Shown piece by piece: positions 1 through 4,624 of a stretch of 6,224 nt of DNA. The notes under the pieces were generated by a model that was given only the letters and a program-made list of their open reading frames with translations, ran no database searches and had not been told where the DNA came from. Numbering within the stretch: position 1 is the stretch's first letter; each line of letters begins with the position of its first letter. A program made the position numbers and the translations under genes. Origin of the DNA: Dehalococcoidia bacterium (lineage in GTDB: Bacteria > Chloroflexota > Dehalococcoidia > DSTF01 > JALHUB01); contig JALHUB010000257.1 in assembly GCA_022865685.1 (NCBI GenBank), positions 1-6,224 of the forward strand. The letters are read 5' to 3'.

Positions 1-393
1 CCCGGCGAACGCATCCTCCATCTTGCCGGCGAGGCCCGCGGCCCGCACCGACTCCGGCATGGTGTAGGGGAAGTTGGCCTTCTTGAAGGCGACGTAGCGC
101 TGGCTCTGCTGCGCGAAGCTGATGCCGATGCGGTGCCTGACGAACTGGTGGCTGAAGGCGCGACTGACGCCGGAGATGGCGAACTCGAACCATACCTGCT
201 CCAGCGGCGAAGAGTGACCCGTCTTAAGCCGCTTCTCGATGAAGTCCAGCATCTGCTGGCGCGTGATCCGCTCCTCCTCGATGCGGGCGTCGATCTCCGC
301 CGGCTTGGTCGCCGAGTTGGCCGTGTAGAAGGCGACGTACAGCGAGCGTATCGGGTCGTGGCTGTGGTCGAGGAGCTTGACTTCTATGGGCAA
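1..393 (-). CDS. thyX: Flavin-dependent thymidylate synthase ThyX, N-terminal part (runs off left edge)
   Basis: ThyX makes dTMP from dUMP using FAD, NADPH and methylene-tetrahydrofolate; it is a cytosolic homotetramer that replaces ThyA in many bacteria. The 131 visible residues begin MPIEVKLLDHSHDP and carry the family signature as RHRIGISFAQQSQRY at residues 86-100, preceded by TGHSSPLEQVWFEFAISGVSRA-type sequence (residues 58-79) that is typical of the dUMP/FAD-binding half. Usual ThyX length is about 220-260 residues, so roughly the C-terminal half lies outside the window. The start is TTG at 393-391: an in-frame TGA lies upstream and no in-frame ATG or GTG comes between, while GGAGG sits at 409-405, 11 nt before the TTG. 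The signature has eight residues between RHR and S, against seven in the RHRX7S consensus. The sequence shows the family plainly; only the exact start is inferred. Confidence 0.95.
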   Translation of the reverse strand, partial: MPIEVKLLDHSHDPIRSLYVAFYTANSATKPAEIDARIEEERITRQQMLDFIEKRLKTGHSSPLEQVWFEFAISGVSRAFSHQFVRHRIGISFAQQSQRYVAFKKANFPYTMPESVRAAGLAGKMEDAFAG

Positions 394-404
394 GTGCCTG
401 CCAT

Positions 405-409
405 CCTCC
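405..409 (-). promoter_or_regulatory. Shine-Dalgarno sequence of thyX, partly inside a hairpin
   Basis: GGAGG on the minus strand, 11 nt before the TTG start at 393-391. Three of its five bases (409-407) are also the end of the 3' arm of a perfect hairpin. An ATG at 404-402 follows the GGAGG with no spacing and opens only a six-codon frame (MAGTCP, stop), so it is an unlikely start and the TTG is preferred. Confidence 0.55.
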
Positions 410-426
410 GAGGGAGAACCCTCGGA
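407..426 (-). promoter_or_regulatory. Perfect 8-bp hairpin in the thyX leader
   Basis: TCCGAGGG (426-419 on the minus strand), loop TTCT, then CCCTCGGA (414-407) form an uninterrupted 8-bp stem with six G-C pairs. The 3' arm runs into the thyX Shine-Dalgarno sequence. In a transcript covering both arms it would partly occlude ribosome binding, as expected for a translational control element. The symmetry is seen directly; the regulatory role is inference, and a DNA-binding protein operator would look the same. Confidence 0.45.
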
Positions 427-429
427 TCA

Positions 430-435
430 ATTCTA
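430..435 (-). promoter_or_regulatory. Candidate -10 box for thyX (TAGAAT)
   Basis: TAGAAT on the minus strand matches TATAAT at five of six positions and lies 36 bp upstream of the thyX TTG. No convincing -35 hexamer lies 16-18 bp further up, so this is a weak call. Transcription from it would start near 423, inside the 5' arm of the leader hairpin, giving an mRNA with a shortened stem and a more exposed ribosome binding site. Confidence 0.25.
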
Positions 436-447
436 GCGCGGCAACGA

Positions 448-471
448 GGCTGGCACTAGCGCTGTGCAGCC
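448..471 (-). terminator. Bulged hairpin between the glycosyltransferase and thyX, possible terminator
   Basis: GGCT, one bulged base, GCAC, a 7-nt loop (TAGCGCT), GTGC and AGCC form an 8-bp stem with one bulge. It lies 45 bp after the stop codon of the glycosyltransferase gene and before the candidate thyX promoter. On the minus strand the stem is followed by TCGTTG rather than a clean T run, so intrinsic termination would be weak at best. Confidence 0.3.
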
Positions 472-516
472 GGCGCAGTCTGAGGTCTTGTCCGCCTGAA
501 GGGAAGTGGTCGGAGC

Positions 517-1629
517 TTAGGCTACCGCTGACTCCCGACCCGCCTCTGGTAACAGCGACGACGCCCCCACGGCCGCCAACTGTGGCCTCGGCGACGCCTG
601 GCGCAGGATCTGCCCGTAGAGGCGCAGGTAGCCGTCGGTCATGTGCTCCGGGCTGAAGTTGGCCTCGACGTGGCGGCGGCAGCGTCGCGGGTCGATGCGG
701 TCCACCATGAGAGTCGCCTCGACCATCTCGTCGACGTCGTCTACCAGGTAGCCGGTTTCGCCGTCGACGATGATCTCGCTGGCGGCGCCCCGCCGGAATG
801 CGACGACGGGCGTGCCGCAGGCCATCGCTTCCGCGATGACCAGGCCGAAAGGCTCCTCCCAGCACAAGGGCAGGAGGAGTGCGTAGGCCTTCTCATAGAG
901 ATCGCGTTTCAGCCGGGCGTCGGCCTCTCCAACGAACTGGACGCGCTTGCCGTCGATGAGCGGCCTCAGCACCGTATCGAAGTAGTCGGTGTCGATGGGG
1001 TTCGGGTCCACCTTGCCCGCCAGGATCATCCTCCGGCCGACGCGCTTCGCAACCTCGATGGCGAGGTGAGGCGCCTTGTCCGGGGAGATGCGGCTCAGGA
1101 AGAGGAGGTAGTCGTCCTTCTTCTCGCTGTACGGGAAGCTGGCCACATCGATGCCGTTGTGCACGACGCCACAGTACTTGTTGTTCGCCACCGGCGGCAT
1201 CGTCAGCTTCTCCGAGTGGCTAATCGTGTTGTACCAGCCGTCGTAGTGGTCCCAGATGAACTTCGTGTCCGGCGTGACGAGGCAGTGCATGGTTGTGAGC
1301 ATCGGCGTGTCGACGAGGTGGCTCATCGCCATGACGGGCTCGCCGATGTGGTTGTGGATGATGTCGTAGGAGCCGGCGTCCTTGAGCGAAAGAGCCGCGT
1401 GCATCAGAGCGTACGAGCCGGGGTCCGCGAGGTCCGACGCCGTGCGCAGGCTACGATGATAGATTGAGCATAGCTCGGCGCTCGTCCTGGAGTCGCCGGA
1501 CGCCCAGAGGGTCACATCGTGGCCGCGCCTGACCAGCTCCTCGACCAGCACGCTGACGACGGCTTCGGTGCCTCCGTACGCCGGTGGAGGTACAGTCTCC
1601 CACAGCGGCGCAAGTTGAAGGATTCTCAT
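517..1629 (-). CDS. GT4-family glycosyltransferase (GT-B fold)
   Basis: A retaining glycosyltransferase that moves a sugar from an activated donor to an acceptor in the cytosol, probably for surface glycan, glycolipid or storage sugar synthesis; donor and acceptor cannot be read from the sequence. Its 370 residues cover the usual GT-B length. The N-terminal acceptor domain opens MRILQLAPLWE, then PPPAYGGTE (14-22), a glycine loop common in this GT4 subgroup. The linker holds VVHNGID (155-161). The C-terminal donor domain starts near FLSRISPDKAP (177-187), has MILAGKVD (201-208) and the E-X7-E signature E259/E267 in EEPFGLVIAEAMACGTPVVAF. The last 25 or so residues are low-complexity Ala/Ser/Pro and look dispensable. 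The ATG start is backed by GGGAGG at 1642-1637 with 7-nt spacing. No other polysaccharide gene is adjacent, so context does not narrow the product. Confidence 0.93.
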   Translation of the reverse strand: MRILQLAPLWETVPPPAYGGTEAVVSVLVEELVRRGHDVTLWASGDSRTSAELCSIYHRSLRTASDLADPGSYALMHAALSLKDAGSYDIIHNHIGEPVMAMSHLVDTPMLTTMHCLVTPDTKFIWDHYDGWYNTISHSEKLTMPPVANNKYCGVVHNGIDVASFPYSEKKDDYLLFLSRISPDKAPHLAIEVAKRVGRRMILAGKVDPNPIDTDYFDTVLRPLIDGKRVQFVGEADARLKRDLYEKAYALLLPLCWEEPFGLVIAEAMACGTPVVAFRRGAASEIIVDGETGYLVDDVDEMVEATLMVDRIDPRRCRRHVEANFSPEHMTDGYLRLYGQILRQASPRPQLAAVGASSLLPEAGRESAVA

Positions 1630-1660
1630 TTCAGCGCCTCCCTGCTAAGATGCAACGCCC

Positions 1661-1678
1661 GGCCACGCGTCTGTGGCC
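1661..1678 (-). promoter_or_regulatory. 6-bp hairpin in the glycosyltransferase leader
   Basis: GGCCAC and GTGGCC pair perfectly around a 6-nt loop. The element lies about 20 nt upstream of the Shine-Dalgarno sequence of the glycosyltransferase gene and does not overlap it. No T run follows on the minus strand, so it is not an intrinsic terminator. It may be an operator or a stabilising leader stem, or chance in GC-rich DNA. Confidence 0.25.
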
Positions 1679-1758
1679 TGTCCCGCGGAACCCATGCGTT
1701 ATTCTGGGGAATCCCGGCTGTAGTCTGCTTGAAGTTGGCTTGCCGTAGTTCACCTTAG

Positions 1759-1787
1759 AATTTACCACACCCCAAAAGGGATCGCAA
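1759..1787 (-). promoter_or_regulatory. Candidate sigma-70-type promoter for the glycosyltransferase
   Basis: On the minus strand TTGCGA (1787-1782, four of six to TTGACA) is followed after exactly 17 bp by TAAATT (1764-1759, four of six to TATAAT). This AT-richer patch stands out from its GC-rich surroundings. It would give a leader of about 120 nt containing the hairpin at 1661-1678. Direction and spacing fit, but the hexamers are only moderate. Confidence 0.35.
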
Positions 1788-1878
1788 TAAAGCGCAAGCA
1801 TGATCTTCAGCCGTTCCAGCGAGGATTCCTTGCCCTCGCGCGAGATCTGGAGACCTTGCCGACCTCAGAGACAGAATA

Positions 1879-1894
1879 CCAGCTTCGGAGCCGG
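1879..1894 (-). terminator. Weak hairpin directly after the prepilin peptidase gene
   Basis: On the minus strand CCGGCT, loop CCGA and AGCTGG form a 6-bp stem with one G-U pair, 2 bp after the stop codon. It is followed by TATTCTGTCTC, which is pyrimidine-rich but not a proper T tract. The position fits a terminator; the strength does not convince. Confidence 0.25.
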
Positions 1895-1896
1895 CG

Positions 1897-2547
1897 TCAG
1901 AATCGCGCGAACGCCGTCCCCTGCCACAAGATCACGGCGATCGTTGCCGCCGAGATGAAGGGAGCGTAGGGAATTGGGTCTCTGCGGCCTCGCAGGCCCG
2001 TGGCCAGCAGCACCACTGCGACGGCGCCGCCGCTGAGAGCCATCAGCAAGAGCACGTCGCCGACGAGCGGCCAGCCAACCGCCAGGCCGGCGAAGATGGC
2101 CAGCTTGACGTCGCCCAGGCCCATCGCGCCTCGAGAGATGATCAGCGCGACGATCATGAAGCCCGCTGCCGTTGCCCCTCCTATCAGCGCCGCACGCAGA
2201 TCGCCGTGAGGCATGAGCGCCGCCGCCAGGAGAGCGAAGAGGGTGGCCGGGTAAGTGATCGCGTTCGGCACGCGGAATGACGTGAGGTCGGTCGCGGCGC
2301 ACGCTACCAGCACCGCGACGTAGACGGCTACGACGGCCGACTCGCCTGCATCGTGGAAGCGGATGCCGGCGCCGGCGATGAGGGCCGCGGCCACCAGGAC
2401 GAACGCCCACGTCCGCCATGAGATCCGCGCAAGGGAAAGGGAAGGGTGCTGCACGACCGATTCCTCGGCCTGCTCGTCGCTACTATCAGCGAACGTGTTG
2501 AGGCGCCGTCGCAGGTCAGCCAGCATGTCGTCTTCTTCTTGTCGCAT
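1897..2547 (-). CDS. Prepilin peptidase, A24/CpaA-TadV-like, single-domain membrane aspartic protease
   Basis: This enzyme would cleave the leader of type IV pilin-like proteins at the inner face of the membrane. The two catalytic aspartates are visible: D87 in CAATDLTSFRVPNAIT and D146 in GLGDVKL (144-149), the GXGD motif that defines the family. A conserved PIPYAPFI stretch (191-198) also fits. About six or seven hydrophobic segments lie between residues 47 and 209. At 216 residues it lacks the N-terminal cysteine-containing methylase domain of PilD, as CpaA/TadV enzymes do. It has a charged, Glu/Asp-rich cytosolic N-terminus of about 45 residues. The start is uncertain: neither the ATG at 2547 nor an in-frame ATG at residue 8 (2526) has a strong Shine-Dalgarno sequence, though AAGAAG precedes the second. 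No pilin, ATPase or secretion gene is adjacent. Confidence 0.9.
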   Translation of the reverse strand: MRQEEDDMLADLRRRLNTFADSSDEQAEESVVQHPSLSLARISWRTWAFVLVAAALIAGAGIRFHDAGESAVVAVYVAVLVACAATDLTSFRVPNAITYPATLFALLAAALMPHGDLRAALIGGATAAGFMIVALIISRGAMGLGDVKLAIFAGLAVGWPLVGDVLLLMALSGGAVAVVLLATGLRGRRDPIPYAPFISAATIAVILWQGTAFARF

Positions 2548-2612
2548 CTATAGTCTCGGTATTTCCCTTATTTTCCTAGTAGGAGAATCCCGACTCGTCG
2601 CGCGGAGAACCC

Positions 2613-2713
2613 CTACGCAATACGATATTACGCCAATTGTGGGCGAGGGTAGATGACGAGCCTGGATTGACGAGGTCGCTGTTTGAGGCGTAATTTGACT
2701 CCTAGCTGCGTAG
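2613..2713. repeat. Two nested inverted repeats built from TACGC in a divergent promoter region
   Basis: CTACGCA (2613-2619) and ATTACGCC (2627-2634) are mirrored by GGCGTAAT (2687-2694) and TGCGTAG (2707-2713). All four contain TACGC or its complement GCGTA, two copies in each direction. The 8-bp pair has centres exactly 60 bp apart, and its right arm overlaps the candidate -10 of the nuclease gene. The arrangement looks like operator half-sites between the divergent prepilin peptidase and nuclease genes; binding is inferred. Confidence 0.4.
2667..2696 (+). promoter_or_regulatory. Candidate promoter of the restriction nuclease gene
   Basis: TTGACG (2667-2672) matches the -35 consensus at five of six positions. 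After 18 bp comes TAATTT (2691-2696), a poor -10 with three of six matches. The predicted start near 2703 would give a leader of about 38 nt. It is clearly weaker than the methyltransferase promoter, as suits a nuclease that must not outrun its antidote. Confidence 0.35.
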
Positions 2714-2740
2714 TGAGAACCGGAAGGGTGCCGATTCAGG

Positions 2741-3340
2741 ATGATCGCGCGGGTCACGGTCGACGTTTCCAAGTTCAACCAGAACGCAATCTTGCCTTAC
2801 GAACTCAGGCTGGAAGATATCCAGATGGCGATGCGAGATGTCTATGATTTCTTCTTCGATGTGAACTCCTACCTGGCCGACAAGGGGCTTCAGCGTCTGG
2901 ATGACATGCTGCGACCGGCTATCATGTCCGGTCTACTGTCCGACATGTTGACTGCCAGCCTCGCCAAACATAGCCGCGTACTGGTTGAAAACAGGTATTT
3001 CAATGGCCATCCCGACCTGATCGTTCAAGGTGTCTACGCTGGCAACGCGATCAAGGCCGGCACGGAGGGGATCGAGATCAAGACGACGAGGAAGATCGGC
3101 GGGGCGGTCGATACGCATGGGGCAAGAGAGCAGTGGATGGGTGTCTTCGTCTACGGCGTCGATACCGACTCGGAACCTGCTCGCGATCGTCAACCCATGA
3201 AGTTTATCGAGGTTTTCCTTGCCAAGGTCACGGTGGAGGATTTCCGCAGGAATCCCCGGGGCGAACTGGGAACCCGGACCGCCACACTTCACAAGGACGG
3301 CATAAAGAAACTCCGAGAGAACTGGCTCTACCGACTATAA
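2741..3340 (+). CDS. Predicted type II restriction endonuclease, PD-(D/E)XK fold, family not recognised
   Basis: Likely cleaves unmodified DNA at the site protected by the neighbouring methyltransferase. In its 199 residues a PD-(D/E)XK core is visible: HPDLIV (90-95) supplies the first acidic residue D92, and IEIKTT (111-116) supplies E112 and K114, with a short hairpin-like stretch between, followed by THGAREQWMGVFVY (125-138), where a helix and core strand would follow. The N-terminal 80 residues are mostly helical by composition and probably serve dimerisation or DNA recognition; no signal peptide or membrane segment is seen. Length suits a small orthodox type II enzyme. I cannot assign it to a named restriction family. 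The ATG start is the first after an in-frame TGA at 2714-2716, but only CAGG precedes it directly, so translation may be weak. It converges on the methyltransferase and overlaps its end by 6 bp. The main alternative is another PD-(D/E)XK nuclease, such as a repair or nicking enzyme. Confidence 0.75.
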   Translation: MIARVTVDVSKFNQNAILPYELRLEDIQMAMRDVYDFFFDVNSYLADKGLQRLDDMLRPAIMSGLLSDMLTASLAKHSRVLVENRYFNGHPDLIVQGVYAGNAIKAGTEGIEIKTTRKIGGAVDTHGAREQWMGVFVYGVDTDSEPARDRQPMKFIEVFLAKVTVEDFRRNPRGELGTRTATLHKDGIKKLRENWLYRL

Positions 3341-4477
3341 CTCGCTGCGGTACGAAGCCAACTTCGGAATAGCCTCGCTCGCCATCTCGAAGTACTGCAC
3401 GTCCTTCTCCACTCCGATACTGGCGTATCCGACTGCTTCTGCTGCGGCCAGTGTTGACCCTGCTCCCGCAAACGTGTCGAGTACGACCCCTTCCCCCAAT
3501 GGCAGGACCGCTCTGACCAGTTGCCGGAGGAAGGCTTGTGGCTTGAGGCTTGGATGTGGAGCTATGCGGCGTTCGCCGTTCCTTGTTGGCGCGGACTCAA
3601 TGACATCTCCAAAAGGCCTATCTCTGCTCGGACGTCGGAAACCACCCGCCTTCCAAATGCGCAGGTTGTCTTGGATTCTGTCTTCAACAGGCTTGCGAAA
3701 AACGATCCATGGTTCCCACATTGACCGGGGCATGACACTGACGTCCGCAAACTCGGTGTGTGCGTCCTTGGGGCGATCTCCGCCGCGCATCGTCATCGTT
3801 AGGCGCACAATCTCGCCGCGTCTCTCCAGCCCAGCATCCGCGAGAGCGCCGGACACGATGTACGACACAAGTGGATTGGACGCCACGACGATTTGCGCTC
3901 CGGGCACGAGTACAGGGGTCAGCAGACGCGCCCACAAGAAGAAGAAAGACCTGATCTCCTCAAGCTGTTGCGATGTCAGTGTGGTGAAGCGAGGTAAGGG
4001 CGCTCGCGTGTGGCCGTCAAAGGAAGGCGGAATGCGCCAGACACCGCCCCTTCCGCTGCGGAGTTTCCGTTGCTGTTCTTCCGAATACTCATGCAGCCCG
4101 TAGGGAGGATCCGTGACAACGGCATGTATGCTGTTGTTTTCTTGTTGCCTCAGCCAGTCAAAGCAATCCGCATGAAAGAGAATCGCCTTGCCGAATTGCA
4201 CGGGGGCTCGCCACTTCTCGCTGCGAGGGAGATTCCGCTGAATCCCAGGGGCTGCATTTCCGCGTAGGGCATAGAGACCGCGAGACTCGCGGACGAAGAA
4301 TTCAGGCGTGTTCAGGCGGAGGTAGGATCGAACGGACGATGATGGGGTCGGACCGATCATCCTTCCCACGTTCTCCTCGATCTCCTTGATCGGCAAAGGC
4401 TTCGCGGCAATCGTCAGAACCTGCTGAATTGCATCTCTGACGCGCCCGGGCTGGTATCTGACCTTGCGGTTGCCCAT
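3335..4477 (-). CDS. Beta-class site-specific DNA methyltransferase with N-terminal winged-helix-like domain
   Basis: Transfers a methyl group from S-adenosylmethionine to an adenine N6 or cytosine N4 in DNA, presumably protecting the host from the convergent nuclease. In 380 residues the catalytic motif IV TDPPYG (122-127) comes first, then a variable target-recognition region (about 130-300), then HPSLKP (308-313), motif I DTFAGAGST (334-342) and motif II around GVEKD (355-359). Motif IV before motif I defines the beta class; DPPY favours N6-adenine but does not exclude N4-cytosine. Residues 13-72, including PLPIKEIEENVG and FFVRESRGLYALRG, look like a winged-helix HARE-HTH-type domain. The frame stays open far upstream, but AAGGAG at 4489-4484 lies 6 nt before the ATG at 4477 and abuts the ATG at 4483, so 4477 is the chosen start. 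The longer form would run 435 bp further and overlap the acyl-CoA synthetase gene. Confidence 0.92.
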   Translation of the reverse strand: MGNRKVRYQPGRVRDAIQQVLTIAAKPLPIKEIEENVGRMIGPTPSSSVRSYLRLNTPEFFVRESRGLYALRGNAAPGIQRNLPRSEKWRAPVQFGKAILFHADCFDWLRQQENNSIHAVVTDPPYGLHEYSEEQQRKLRSGRGGVWRIPPSFDGHTRAPLPRFTTLTSQQLEEIRSFFFLWARLLTPVLVPGAQIVVASNPLVSYIVSGALADAGLERRGEIVRLTMTMRGGDRPKDAHTEFADVSVMPRSMWEPWIVFRKPVEDRIQDNLRIWKAGGFRRPSRDRPFGDVIESAPTRNGERRIAPHPSLKPQAFLRQLVRAVLPLGEGVVLDTFAGAGSTLAAAEAVGYASIGVEKDVQYFEMASEAIPKLASYRSEL

Positions 4478-4483
4478 GTCCAT

Positions 4484-4489
4484 CTCCTT
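4484..4489 (-). promoter_or_regulatory. Ribosome binding site that fixes the methyltransferase start
   Basis: AAGGAG on the minus strand touches the ATG at 4483-4481 directly and lies 6 nt before the in-frame ATG at 4477-4475. Normal spacing favours the second ATG. It also lies just downstream of the strong promoter at 4508-4537, which rules out the long upstream extension of the frame. Confidence 0.75.
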
Positions 4490-4507
4490 CAGACGATCAC
4501 GTAGCGG

Positions 4508-4537
4508 ATTGTAGACGTCTGGACGTCTTCGTGTCAA
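4508..4537 (-). promoter_or_regulatory. Strong sigma-70-type promoter of the methyltransferase gene
   Basis: On the minus strand a perfect TTGACA (4537-4532) and TACAAT (4513-4508, five of six to TATAAT) are separated by 18 bp. Transcription would start near 4501, leaving a leader of about 24 nt with the AAGGAG site. This is the best promoter match in the window. Two tandem GACGTCT repeats fill its spacer. Confidence 0.7.
4514..4528. repeat. Tandem GACGTCT repeat in the methyltransferase promoter spacer, likely operator
   Basis: GACGTCT (4514-4520), one G, then GACGTCT (4522-4528): two direct copies with 8-bp period, each with the palindromic core GACGTC. They lie wholly between the -35 and -10 boxes, where a bound protein would block RNA polymerase. 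The repeat and placement are seen; the operator role is inferred. Candidate ligands are the methyltransferase's own helix-turn-helix domain or the modification state of the site itself. Confidence 0.5.
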
Positions 4538-4557
4538 GGCCCATGCTCCTGTGATTG

Positions 4558-4586
4558 TGGACGGAGAGGGAGGTTCGTTGTACACT
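4558..4586 (+). promoter_or_regulatory. Candidate promoter of the acyl-CoA synthetase gene
   Basis: TGGACG (4558-4563, four of six) and TACACT (4581-4586, four of six) are 17 bp apart, with a start expected near 4593 and a leader of about 32 nt. Its -35 box lies only 20 bp from the -35 box of the divergent methyltransferase promoter, so polymerase or regulators bound at one may affect the other. Confidence 0.3.
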
Positions 4587-4624
4587 TGCCCTACTCCGGC
4601 TAGAAGTGAACGAGGAGAAGAACC

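Larger units (their letters stand above)
1630..1896. other. 267-bp intergenic region without a credible gene
   Basis: This is the gap between the prepilin peptidase stop and the glycosyltransferase start, both on the minus strand. It holds the glycosyltransferase ribosome binding site, a leader hairpin, a candidate promoter, a weak hairpin just after the peptidase stop and a 10-bp palindrome CTCGCGCGAG at 1835-1844. A minus-strand frame of about 78 codons stays open across it, but it lacks a ribosome binding site and its second half is unlike protein, so I do not call it a gene. Confidence 0.5.

Noticed and set aside
384..404. Six-codon leader frame (MAGTCP) overlapping the thyX start, as a possible leader peptide
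   Set aside because: Its ATG follows GGAGG with no spacing, which does not support initiation; no run of regulatory codons is present.
643..1467. Long plus-strand open frame of 274 codons opposite the glycosyltransferase
   Set aside because: It is a reverse-frame shadow in GC-rich DNA; the minus-strand product has full GT4 motifs while this translation is rich in Val, Arg and Asp with no recognisable domain.
1835..1844. CTCGCGCGAG palindrome in the intergenic region
   Set aside because: A 10-bp palindrome of CG repeats is easily found by chance in GC-rich DNA and has no loop or T tract to make it a terminator.
1632..1867. Minus-strand open frame of about 78 codons across the gap before the glycosyltransferase
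   Set aside because: No start with a ribosome binding site; the first third reads somewhat protein-like but the rest is Arg/Gly/Pro-rich, so it is at most a decayed remnant that I cannot support.
2548..2778. 76-codon minus-strand frame ending directly before the prepilin peptidase start
   Set aside because: It begins antisense inside the nuclease gene, crosses the promoter region and has a composition unlike a folded protein; abutting the next ATG seems accidental.
3474..4103. 209-codon plus-strand open frame opposite the methyltransferase
   Set aside because: It lies wholly antisense to conserved methyltransferase motifs, has no ribosome binding site and no protein-like domain.
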